From Croceibacterium_A sp044506885 (GTDB lineage: Bacteria; Pseudomonadota; Alphaproteobacteria; Sphingomonadales; Sphingomonadaceae), in contig JBIQKC010000051.1 of assembly GCA_044506885.1 (NCBI GenBank), positions 1-17,984 of the forward strand: a DNA stretch of 17,984 nt, read 5' to 3'. Within the stretch, counting starts at the first letter, position 1, and every line of letters begins with the position of its first letter. Shown in pieces: positions 1-6,380 of this stretch. Both the position numbers and the translations under genes were made by a program. The notes under the pieces are model-generated. The model worked only from the letters and a program-made list of their open reading frames with translations. It was not told the DNA's origin and ran no database searches.

Positions 1-496
1 CGTTGTTCATCGCCTCGTAGGCCATGCCGGCGCTCATCGCCCCGTCGCCGATCACCGCGACGGCCTTGCCCGGCGCGCCCGAGAGCTGGTTGGCGATGGC
101 GAAGCCCAGACCCGCCGAAATCGAAGTCGACGAATGGGCCGCGCCGAACGGGTCGTATTCGCTTTCCGACCGCTTGGTGAAGCCGCTGAGCCCGCCGCCC
201 TGGCGCAGCGTGCGGATGCGGTCGCGCCGGCCGGTGAGGATCTTGTGCGGATAGGCCTGATGGCCGACATCCCAGATCAGCCGGTCGTTCGGAGTGTCGA
301 ACACGTAGTGAATCGCGACCGTCAGCTCGACCACGCCGAGCCCCGAACCGAGGTGGCCGCCGGTCGAACCGACCGCGTCGATCATCTCCACGCGCAGCTC
401 GTCGGCGAGCTGGCGCAACTGCTTTGGCTGAAGCCCACGCAGTTCGGTGGGCGTGCCGACGGTGTCGAGCAGCGGGGTTTCGGGCCGACCGGTCAT
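1..496 (-). CDS. dxs: 1-deoxy-D-xylulose-5-phosphate synthase, N-terminal part (runs off left edge)
   Basis: DXS condenses pyruvate with glyceraldehyde 3-phosphate, using thiamine diphosphate, in the first step of the non-mevalonate isoprenoid pathway; the product also feeds thiamine and pyridoxal synthesis. The first 165 residues are visible, against about 640 for the family. Typical landmarks are GGHLGSGLG (46-54), DVGHQAYPHKILTGR (76-90), the HSSTSISAGLG segment (121-131) and the thiamine-diphosphate GDGAMSAGMAYEAMNN motif (150-165) at the very edge. The ATG at 496 is chosen because it gives the family's usual N-terminus and an in-frame TAA (506-508) blocks extension. No clear Shine-Dalgarno precedes it. 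The 111-base gap to the zur gene holds a 19-bp tandem repeat. The family assignment is secure; the rest of the gene is outside the window. Confidence 0.95.
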   Translation of the reverse strand, partial: MTGRPETPLLDTVGTPTELRGLQPKQLRQLADELRVEMIDAVGSTGGHLGSGLGVVELTVAIHYVFDTPNDRLIWDVGHQAYPHKILTGRRDRIRTLRQGGGLSGFTKRSESEYDPFGAAHSSTSISAGLGFAIANQLSGAPGKAVAVIGDGAMSAGMAYEAMNN

Positions 497-549
497 GCTG
501 GGCGCTTACACCCGCGAACCGGACCTGTCGATGAACGGCGCGTGACGAT

Positions 550-587
550 CATACGGAGAATTCATGGGCATACGGAGAATTCATGGG
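550..587. repeat. Perfect 19-bp tandem duplication upstream of dxs
   Basis: The 19-base unit at 550-568 is repeated exactly at 569-587. It contains GGAGAATTCATGGG. Read on the minus strand, each copy supplies an ATG AAT TCT CCG TAT start. From 565 this gives a 19-codon ORF in frame with dxs that ends at a TAA (506-508) nine bases before the dxs ATG. From 584 it gives an 11-codon ORF in another frame. Neither mini-ORF has a good Shine-Dalgarno, so coding is doubtful. The repeat lies in the presumed dxs leader or promoter and may be a simple slippage duplication. Confidence 0.9.
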
Positions 588-607
588 ATTTGCCCTGCGA
601 GGCGCGT

Positions 608-1069
608 CTATCCCGCACAATCCTCGCAAATGCCGCGCAGTTCCACCACCGGGCGGACATCGGCGAACCCCGCCTCGCGCCCGGCGTCGCGCAAGGCGCC
701 GGTCAGGCGATCGTCGTCGAGATGCCGGGCCTGACCGCAATCGTCGCAGATCACGAAGATGCAGTCGTGCCGGCAGCCGGGATGGGTGTTGGCGAGATAG
801 GCGTTGGCGCTTTCCACGCGGTTGGCGAGGTTGGTGCGCACGAACAGGTCGAGGATGCGATAGACGCTGTTCGCCGCCACGCGCCTGCCGCGCCGCTTCC
901 CGACCGCCTCGGCAATGTCGTAGGCGGACGCCGGCCGTTCCTGTTCCGCGAGCGTTTCGAACACGTCCGCGCGCATCGCGGTCCATTGCTCGCCCGCCGC
1001 CGTGAGCACGGCCGCGGCCTCGTTGACGAGCCGTTTGCCCGAGTGTTCGCGATGTGCGTGTCCGCTCAT
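608..1069 (-). CDS. zur: Fur-family transcriptional regulator, zinc-uptake (Zur) type
   Basis: This is a 153-residue DNA-binding repressor of the Fur superfamily, probably sensing zinc. The N-terminal winged-helix part has the family pattern with AYDIAEAVG (50-57) and VAANSVYRILDLFVRTNL (64-81). The C-terminal half carries H96, C99, H101, C103, the CDDC pair (C108/C111) and a second CEDC pair at the extreme C-terminus (C148/C151), the structural-zinc arrangement of Fur/Zur proteins. The CDDCG signature and length fit Zur better than iron-Fur, but the metal is inferred. The ATG at 1069 is preferred over an upstream start at 1105. It matches the family N-terminus, and a plausible promoter ends 7 bases before it, suggesting a leaderless message. 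It lies 36 bases downstream of msrA on the same strand. Confidence 0.88.
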   Translation of the reverse strand: MSGHAHREHSGKRLVNEAAAVLTAAGEQWTAMRADVFETLAEQERPASAYDIAEAVGKRRGRRVAANSVYRILDLFVRTNLANRVESANAYLANTHPGCRHDCIFVICDDCGQARHLDDDRLTGALRDAGREAGFADVRPVVELRGICEDCAG

Positions 1070-1076
1070 GCGTAGG

Positions 1077-1105
1077 GATATAGGCCCCCGCCCCGCCGGC
1101 GGCAA
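1077..1105 (-). promoter_or_regulatory. Candidate promoter giving a leaderless zur transcript
   Basis: On the minus strand TTGCCG (1105-1100), a 17-base spacer and TATATC (1082-1077) fit the sigma-70 pattern, with 4 of 6 consensus bases in each box. Only 7 bases separate the -10 box from the zur ATG at 1069, so transcription would start at or next to the ATG. The -35 box abuts the msrA stop codon. No Shine-Dalgarno precedes zur, in keeping with leaderless initiation. Inferred by eye. Confidence 0.4.
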
Positions 1106-1780
1106 TCAGCCGGTCTGGAAGGTTGCGCGATAGAGCGCGGGATACTTGGCCTTGAGCGCCACCACCTTGGGCGCATCCCAGCGCACGATGTACGGATTCC
1201 TGGGATTCTTGAGCGCGAAATCCTGATGGTAGGCTTCGGCCGGATAGAACGTCTTCGCGGCTTCGATCTGCACCACGATCGGCTTGTCCCACACCCTGCT
1301 GGACCGCATCAGCGCCAGATAGGCGCTCGCCACTTCGCGCTGTTCGGTGCTGAGCGGAACGATCGCGGCGCGATATTGCGGCCCGTGGTCGGGACCCTGG
1401 CGGTCCTTCAGCGTCGGATCGGCAACGACCGAGAACAGCACCTGGAGCAGCTGGTCATAGCGGACGACCGAGGGATCATACGTCACCTTGACCGCTTCGG
1501 CGTGGTCGGTGCGGCCGGAGGACACCAGATCGTACTTGGCGGTGTCGGCGGTGCCGCCGTGATAGCCCGACACGGCGCTGGTGACGCCTTTGGTGTGGCT
1601 GAACACCGCCTCGACGCCCCAGAAGCAGCCGCCGGCGAATATCGCGGTCTTGAGCCCTTCGCCTTCCTTGGCGACCCGCTTCGCCACCGGCGCGTCGAAC
1701 ACGCTTTCGGCGGCCACGGCCGGGCTGCATGCCGCGAGACCGAGCGCCCCCGCGGCAAGCAGGGCGCGGAGCGAATTCAC
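1106..1780 (-). CDS. msrA: Exported peptide-methionine (S)-S-oxide reductase MsrA, probable lipoprotein
   Basis: MsrA reduces methionine-S-sulfoxide in oxidised proteins. The 224-residue product has the catalytic AGGCFWGVE motif with Cys52, SGYHGG downstream, and the conserved GPDHGPQYRAAI and YHQDF segments. The N-terminus (LRALLAAGALGLAACSPAVA) is a signal peptide with a lipobox LAAC ending at Cys18, so a membrane-anchored periplasmic lipoprotein is likely; signal peptidase I cleavage after AVA is an alternative. Besides Cys18, Cys52 is the only cysteine. The C-terminal resolving cysteines of E. coli-type MsrA are absent, making this a one-cysteine type. The GTG at 1780 is chosen because it begins the signal peptide and overlaps the stop of the small upstream ORF (GTGA). 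The open frame continues upstream to 1966, but that extension is arginine/proline-rich, out-of-frame-looking sequence. Confidence 0.92.
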   Translation of the reverse strand: MNSLRALLAAGALGLAACSPAVAAESVFDAPVAKRVAKEGEGLKTAIFAGGCFWGVEAVFSHTKGVTSAVSGYHGGTADTAKYDLVSSGRTDHAEAVKVTYDPSVVRYDQLLQVLFSVVADPTLKDRQGPDHGPQYRAAIVPLSTEQREVASAYLALMRSSRVWDKPIVVQIEAAKTFYPAEAYHQDFALKNPRNPYIVRWDAPKVVALKAKYPALYRATFQTG

Positions 1781-1875
1781 GCCAGCTGCGGAACGATGAA
1801 CGCGCCCATGATCGCGGCGGTCACGCCGAAGCCAATGAAGAAGGCGCGGAAAAGATCGGGTTTGAACAGGCCCAT
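1777..1875 (-). CDS. Small single-span membrane protein, unknown function
   Basis: A 32-codon ORF encodes MGLFKPDLFRAFFIGFGVTA followed by AIMGAFIVPQLA. It has a short charged start, then one hydrophobic span at about residues 11-29. Its TGA overlaps the GTG of msrA (GTGA), the coupling seen at several junctions in this window, which supports translation. No good Shine-Dalgarno precedes the ATG at 1875. A strong GGAGG (1922-1918), however, sits 8 bases before an ATG at 1909 whose frame reaches this point one base out of register. Dropping one base in the TCCCATGGG run would give a 43-residue protein starting MAQHDKDTKVS and fused to this sequence. I do not recognise the family. It may assist the msrA lipoprotein, but that is only context. 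Confidence 0.6.
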   Translation of the reverse strand: MGLFKPDLFRAFFIGFGVTAAIMGAFIVPQLA

Positions 1876-1963
1876 GGGAAACTTTCGTATCTTTATCGTG
1901 CTGTGCCATCGGCTCTACCTCCAAAGGTATTGCGAAGCTCTGAATGCACTGTCGGCGGCCGTT

Positions 1964-1991
1964 CATATAGGCAGTGCGCCTATGGATTCAA
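1964..1991 (-). promoter_or_regulatory. Candidate promoter with palindromic operator for the small ORF-msrA unit
   Basis: On the minus strand TTGAAT (1991-1986), a 16-base spacer and TATATG (1969-1964) form a plausible sigma-70 promoter, with a start near 1957. A perfect inverted repeat ATAGGC-N5-GCCTAT (1967-1983) fills the spacer and overlaps the -10 box, the classical place for a repressor site. A second pair, GCACTG (1946-1951) and CAGTGC (1972-1977), overlaps it. The GGAGG ribosome-binding site and ATG at 1909 follow downstream. No binding protein can be named. Confidence 0.4.
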
Positions 1992-2011
1992 ACCCGGCAG
2001 GCCCTTGAGAC

Positions 2012-2035
2012 TAGGCTGTATCGCCATTCAGCCTA
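2012..2035 (-). terminator. Weak hairpin at the purH stop codon
   Basis: On the minus strand TAGGCTG (2035-2029, beginning with the purH TAG) pairs with CAGCCTA (2018-2012) around a 10-base loop. A nested alternative pairs GCCATT (2023-2028) with AATGGC (2035-2040). No T-run follows, so this is at best a weak terminator or 3'-end-stabilising hairpin after the rpe-purH operon. Confidence 0.3.
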
Positions 2036-3622
2036 ATGGCGGAAGTGGCGCGTCCCGGTGAACACCATCGCCAGCCCGGCCGCGTCGGCGGCGGCGATCA
2101 CTTCCTCGTCGCGCATCGCGCCGCCCGGCTGGATCACCGCCGTCGCCCCGGCGTCGATCGCTGCCTGGAGACCGTCGGCGAAAGGCAGGAAAGCATCGGA
2201 AGCCATCGCCGAGCCGACCGTGCGCGGTTCCGGCCACCCGGCGGTTTCGGCCGCCTCGCGCGCCCGGATGGCGGCGATGCGCGCCGAATCGCGGCGGTTC
2301 ATCTGCCCCGCGCCGATACCCGCCGTCACGCCGCCGCGCGCGAAGACGATGGCGTTCGACTTGACGTGCCGAGCGACGGTCCAGGCGAACAGGCAGTCGG
2401 CCAGTTCGCGCGCGGTCGGCGCGCGCCTGGTGACCACCTTGAGGTCGCCGGCCGAAACCGCCGCGTTGTCACGGGTCTGCACCAGCAGCGCGCCGGCGAT
2501 CGGCTTGACCTGCAAGCCGCCACGGCGGGCATCGGGCAGTTCGTCGAGCAGCAGCAGGCGCAGGTTCGGCTTGGCGGCGAACGCGGCGCGGGCCGCCTCG
2601 TCGGCCCCCGGCGCCACGACCACTTCGGTGAAGATGTCGCAGATCGCCGCCGCCGTCGCCCCATCGAGCGCGCGGTTGCAGGCGACGATGCCGCCGAACG
2701 CGGAGACCGGATCGCAGGCCAGCGCTTCGCGCCATGCCTCCGCCAGCGCGCCCGCCTGCGCCACGCCGCAGGGATTGGCGTGCTTGACGATCGCGACCGC
2801 CGGATCCTGCCCCGCGAACTCGGCCACCAGTTCCAGCGCCGCATCGGCATCGTTGTAGTTGTTGTAGCTCAGGTCCTTGCCCTGGACCTGCTCGGCCTGC
2901 GCCAGCCCGCGCGCGTGCGGGCCGAGCGGGGTGTAGAGCGCAGCCTTCTGGTGCGGGTTCTCGCCATAGCGCAGCTCGCCCGCCAGCCGCCCGTTGACCG
3001 CCAGCATCTCGGGAAACAGCCGCTGCTGGTCGGCGAAGGCGAACCACTGGCTGATCATCGAATCGTAAGCGGCGGTGGCGGCAAAAGCCTTGGCCGCCAT
3101 GCGCTTGCGAAACGCCAGCGTGGTCGCCCCGTCATGCTCCGCCAGCTCGTCGATCAGACCCCTATAGTCCTCGGGGTCGGTAACGATCGTGACGAAGGCG
3201 TGGTTCTTCGACGCCGAGCGGATCATCGCCGGGCCGCCGATGTCGATGTTCTCGATGATCTCCTCGCGCGCCGCGCCGCGCATCACCGTGTCCTCGAACG
3301 GATAGAGGTTCGACACCAGCAGGTCGATCGCGCCGATCTCGTGCGCTTCCATCGCCGCCAGATGATCGGCATCGTCGCGCACCGCCAGCAGCCCGCCGTG
3401 GATCAGCGGATGGAGCGTCTTCACCCGCCCGTCCATCATCTCCGGAAAGCCGGTCACGTCCGACACGTCGCGCACCTGCAACCCCGCTTCGCGCAGCGCG
3501 CGCGCGGTGCCGCCGGTCGAAACCAGCTCGACGCCGCCCTTGGCGAGGCGCGAGGCAAGCTCGACCACGCCGGTCTTGTCGGACACCGAAAGCAGCGCCC
3601 GACGAATCGCAATATCCGTCAT
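2033..3622 (-). CDS. purH: Bifunctional AICAR transformylase / IMP cyclohydrolase
   Basis: PurH carries out the last two steps of IMP synthesis: formyl transfer from 10-formyl-tetrahydrofolate to AICAR, then ring closure. The product has 529 residues, normal for the family. The N-terminal MGS-like cyclohydrolase domain (about 1-150) shows SVSDKTG (12-18), STGGTARAL (35-43), PEMMDGRVKTLHP (60-72) and a conserved NIDIGGPAMIR. The transformylase domain follows with RYGENPHQ (218-225), the catalytic VKHANPCG (K280, H281) and, near the end, VKSNAIVFA and GAGQMNRRDS. The ATG at 3622 is the family start and overlaps the stop of the heparinase-like gene (ATGA); the upstream in-frame extension to 3781 lies inside that gene and is rejected. 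It is the last gene of a coupled rpe-heparinase-purH unit. Confidence 0.97.
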   Translation of the reverse strand: MTDIAIRRALLSVSDKTGVVELASRLAKGGVELVSTGGTARALREAGLQVRDVSDVTGFPEMMDGRVKTLHPLIHGGLLAVRDDADHLAAMEAHEIGAIDLLVSNLYPFEDTVMRGAAREEIIENIDIGGPAMIRSASKNHAFVTIVTDPEDYRGLIDELAEHDGATTLAFRKRMAAKAFAATAAYDSMISQWFAFADQQRLFPEMLAVNGRLAGELRYGENPHQKAALYTPLGPHARGLAQAEQVQGKDLSYNNYNDADAALELVAEFAGQDPAVAIVKHANPCGVAQAGALAEAWREALACDPVSAFGGIVACNRALDGATAAAICDIFTEVVVAPGADEAARAAFAAKPNLRLLLLDELPDARRGGLQVKPIAGALLVQTRDNAAVSAGDLKVVTRRAPTARELADCLFAWTVARHVKSNAIVFARGGVTAGIGAGQMNRRDSARIAAIRAREAAETAGWPEPRTVGSAMASDAFLPFADGLQAAIDAGATAVIQPGGAMRDEEVIAAADAAGLAMVFTGTRHFRH

Positions 3623-5475
3623 TGCCTCGTCATCTTCTTGAGCAGCCACGAGAAGCTTGCGCCGCCGCGCGACACCATGCCCTGCATCACCAGTTGCTGC
3701 ACCGGGTGCGGGCGGCCCTCGCCATCGACCCACAGGCTCTCGTCGATTTCCAGCGCCCCCTCGCTGGCGACGAATTGCCAATAGCTCCCGTCCGCCAGCG
3801 CCAACCCCGCGCCGCGCCCGCTTTCGGACGCGGAGACTTCCACCCCCGGCCCGAGATGGAACCGCAGCGCATAGGGCACGGTCAGGCGCTTGCCCTTGCG
3901 CCCCGACGGGACCAGCAGATCCTCGCCGCGCAACTCCGCCCCATCGTCGCGCAGCATCAGGATGCGGCGGTGGACCAGACCGAAGCGCGCAACATAGCCG
4001 TCATGGCTGGCCTCGATCCGCGTCGCCGCCGCGCCCTTTTCCGAGGTCAGCGTGCGCCGGTCGACCTCGACCTCGCCGACCCCCGTGCCGAGCTTGCCGC
4101 CGATCAGGACCGCGGTCGAGTTGGCATCGCCCAGCACCAGCGTCGAATGCGCGGCGGTGGCGCGCAGGCCCCGCTCGATCCGCGTCGGCACCTGTCCCCC
4201 GGCGAACGCCGCGCCGCCGCAGTTGATCACCAGCCGCTCGGCCCCGTGCGAGAATTCGAACGCCAGCGTGGACGCGCAGCCGTGCCGCGCATGGCGCGCG
4301 AGCGGCGGCGGGGCGGCATCGAACTGGAGCACGCTCTTGCCCGCCACCACCCGCTGATAGCCCCACTGGCGCGCATCGCGCAGCGGCCGCGCGCGCACGC
4401 CGCTGGCCTTCACGAGCGCGGCGATCTGCTCCGCCCGCACCGCTCCGGCGCCCTGCCAGTTGCCCAGGCCGCCATCGCCGTGAGTGAGCGCGAGCAGCGG
4501 CGGCACGAGCGCGCCGAGCATCGATTCGACCGCCTCGGGCGGATCGCTCCGAATCGCGCGATAGCAGGCCGAAAGCTCGACCAGCAGGCCGATGGCCTCC
4601 ATCTGCGCCAACGGGCTGCGCGACAGCACGCCGCCGTCGGCCCCGACCAGCTCCCCCAGCACCCGGACCAGTCCGGCTTCGCCGAACAGCCGCCGCGGCT
4701 TGCCTTCGGGGAGCAGGATTCCTGCGCCCACGATCGCGCACCAGCCGGCCAGTTCGTCGACCTTGTCGTCCGCCCGGCCGACATTGCGATCGAGCCAGCG
4801 CGCGGTGTCCTCCACCGCGGCGAGCACCCGGCGGCGCAACGCCTTGTCGCCTCCGGAAAGGATCAGCGGCGCATGGATCAGCCAGCCGAGCAGGCGCTGT
4901 CCGGCATGCCCGACCTTCCACGCCGCGCCCTTGCCCGGCTTGCCGTTGGCGTCGAGCCAGGCGACGAGCACCCGTTCGGCGGTGGCCGTGCATTGCGCGC
5001 GCGGCGCGCTCGCCTCCAGATCGCGCAACCAGGCGAAACCGTGGATCGTGCGCTCGAACGGCGGGGTGAGCTTGGCCGTGGGCGAGAAGTCGAGTTGCGC
5101 GATGGGGGCCTTCACGCCGTGAATCAGGAAATGCCCGGCGCGCAGCGCCATCCCGGCAACCCGGTTGCCGGCGAGCGGACTTTCGACGGTGGCCAGCAGG
5201 CGCGGCTTGACCGGCTTGCGAAACGGCGACGCCAGCGTGTGGCCGGAAACGCCCATCCGATAGGCGAGGCGGATCAGCCGCTCGCCCGCGCCGATCGCGG
5301 GCGGATCGAAATGCGCCAGCGCCAGCGCGCGCCCCGGCTCGATCAATTCGCCCGAAGCCGATGGCCGGACCAGCGGCTCTTCCACCTTGTTCCCGAGCGG
5401 TATGGCCATGGCTGCCGCCCCTTCGACTGGCCGCGCACCGGTCACGAAGCGGTTGCGGGCTGAAACCTCGGTCAT
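3619..5475 (-). CDS. Heparinase II/III family protein (polysaccharide-lyase-like)
   Basis: The 618-residue protein has an alpha-helical, tryptophan-rich N-terminal two-thirds (for example HGFAWLRDL, GWLIHAPLILSGG) typical of an alpha/alpha toroid. A C-terminal beta-rich domain has the heparinase II/III-like pattern: ARHGCASTLAFEFSHG, a VINCGG segment, and AAHSTLVLGDANS with its conserved His. Family members cleave uronic-acid polysaccharides by beta-elimination, but the substrate here is unknown. No signal peptide is visible at the chosen ATG (5475), so it is probably cytoplasmic, unlike secreted heparinases. The ATG overlaps the rpe stop (ATGA) and its own TGA overlaps the purH ATG. The open frame continues upstream to 6144 as a shadow of rpe. 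From general familiarity, a homologue beside purH is common in alphaproteobacteria, which suggests a conserved housekeeping or envelope role. Confidence 0.85.
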   Translation of the reverse strand: MTEVSARNRFVTGARPVEGAAAMAIPLGNKVEEPLVRPSASGELIEPGRALALAHFDPPAIGAGERLIRLAYRMGVSGHTLASPFRKPVKPRLLATVESPLAGNRVAGMALRAGHFLIHGVKAPIAQLDFSPTAKLTPPFERTIHGFAWLRDLEASAPRAQCTATAERVLVAWLDANGKPGKGAAWKVGHAGQRLLGWLIHAPLILSGGDKALRRRVLAAVEDTARWLDRNVGRADDKVDELAGWCAIVGAGILLPEGKPRRLFGEAGLVRVLGELVGADGGVLSRSPLAQMEAIGLLVELSACYRAIRSDPPEAVESMLGALVPPLLALTHGDGGLGNWQGAGAVRAEQIAALVKASGVRARPLRDARQWGYQRVVAGKSVLQFDAAPPPLARHARHGCASTLAFEFSHGAERLVINCGGAAFAGGQVPTRIERGLRATAAHSTLVLGDANSTAVLIGGKLGTGVGEVEVDRRTLTSEKGAAATRIEASHDGYVARFGLVHRRILMLRDDGAELRGEDLLVPSGRKGKRLTVPYALRFHLGPGVEVSASESGRGAGLALADGSYWQFVASEGALEIDESLWVDGEGRPHPVQQLVMQGMVSRGGASFSWLLKKMTRQ

Positions 5476-6134
5476 CCGCCGCCTCGCAGCGCGGCGATGT
5501 TGGCCGCATAGCGTTCGGGCCCGCCGGCGAAAGTCGCCGAACCGGCGACGAGCACGTCCGCGCCGGCCTCGACACATTGCCGCGCCGTGTGCCGATCGAC
5601 GCCGCCATCGACCTCCAGCCGGATGTCGCGCCCGGCCTTGTCGATCATCTTGCGCACCGCTTCGATCTTGCGCAATTGCGAGGAAATGAAGCTCTGGCCG
5701 CCGAAACCGGGGTTCACGCTCATCACCAGCACCAGATCGATCTCCTCGATCAGATAGTCCAGCATCTTCGCCGGGGTTCCCGGATTGAGCGACACGCCCG
5801 CCTTCTTGCCCAGCGACCGGATCGCCTGCACTGTGCGATGGATGTGGGGCCCCGCTTCGGGATGAACGGTGATGATGTCCGCCCCGGCTTCGGCGAAAGG
5901 CGCGATCCAGTTGTCCACCGGCGCGACCATCAGGTGCACGTCGAACGGCTTGGCGCTGTGCGGCCGCAGCGCCTTCACCACCATCGGCCCGATAGTGAGA
6001 TTGGGGACGTAGTGCCCGTCCATCACGTCGACATGGATCCAGTCCGCGCCGGCCAGGTCCACCGCGCGCACTTCCTCTCCCAGCCGCGCGAAGTCGGCGG
6101 ACAGGATCGAAGGGGAGATGAGCGGCGGGGCCAT
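5472..6134 (-). CDS. rpe: Ribulose-phosphate 3-epimerase
   Basis: Rpe interconverts ribulose 5-phosphate and xylulose 5-phosphate in the pentose phosphate pathway. The 220-residue TIM barrel is full length. It begins with the family pattern PSILSADFARLGEEV (8-22). The metal and catalytic residues are all in place: H34 and D36 in HVDVMDGHYVPNLTIGP (34-50), H67 in FDVHLMV, and D176 in LEVDGGV. The phosphate-binding loop NPGFGGQSF (141-149) is intact. The ATG at 6134 is the natural family start. Its TGA overlaps the start of the heparinase-like gene. It is the first gene of the minus-strand operon and faces the divergent control region at 6135-6380. Confidence 0.97.
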   Translation of the reverse strand: MAPPLISPSILSADFARLGEEVRAVDLAGADWIHVDVMDGHYVPNLTIGPMVVKALRPHSAKPFDVHLMVAPVDNWIAPFAEAGADIITVHPEAGPHIHRTVQAIRSLGKKAGVSLNPGTPAKMLDYLIEEIDLVLVMSVNPGFGGQSFISSQLRKIEAVRKMIDKAGRDIRLEVDGGVDRHTARQCVEAGADVLVAGSATFAGGPERYAANIAALRGGG

Positions 6135-6222
6135 GCGCTTTCAACGCTTAACAGCCGCGATGGCCGCAACAAGCGCCGTGGCGAGTCTTTTCCACACGGG
6201 GATGCGCGCGCGGGCCCAGAGG

Positions 6223-6271
6223 GAGTTAGCGGGGAGTTGGCGGCGAGTTCACATCGAGTTCACTCAGAACT
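6223..6271. promoter_or_regulatory. Four 11-bp direct repeats (GAGTT) in the divergent rpe / DUF2141 promoter region
   Basis: GAGTT begins at 6223, 6234, 6245 and 6256, a spacing of exactly 11 bases each time. The last two units extend to GAGTTCA-N4-GAGTTCA. The final unit is also part of an inverted repeat, AGTTC-N5-GAACT (6257-6271), followed by two abutting CTTGTCA copies (6270-6283). Eleven-base direct repeats fall on one DNA face and are typical of OmpR/PhoB-type response regulators; the regulator here is unknown. The rest of 6135-6380 shows no gene. A chance minisatellite cannot be excluded. Confidence 0.5.
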
Positions 6272-6380
6272 TGTCACTTGTCATTGCCGCGAAAGGCGCG
6301 ACATTGCGCGCCGCTTCACCCTCTGGCCGCCCCGGCCGATCGACCTTCCGCCACCGCTAACGGAGCAACCAGGCAAGCCG

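Noticed and set aside
134..1075. Plus-strand ORF of 313 codons spanning dxs and zur antisense
   Set aside because: It crosses two recognisable minus-strand genes and their spacer, with shadow composition.
2036..3784. Long plus-strand ORF of 582 codons antisense to purH
   Set aside because: Low-complexity Arg/Ala/Gly-rich translation with no family motifs; purH on the other strand is intact and complete. A typical shadow in GC-rich DNA.
3622..5463. Plus-strand ORF of 613 codons antisense to the heparinase-like gene
   Set aside because: Arg/His/Gln-rich shadow composition, no motifs; the minus-strand gene is recognisable and coupled at both ends.
5476..6144. Upstream extension of the heparinase-like frame (total 841 codons)
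   Set aside because: It lies in a shifted frame inside rpe; the ATGA joint at 5472-5475 is the real start.
5361..6380. Upstream extension of the DUF2141 frame (total 513 codons)
   Set aside because: The extension is antisense to rpe and the heparinase gene and would bury the signal peptide; the start at 6381 is preferred.
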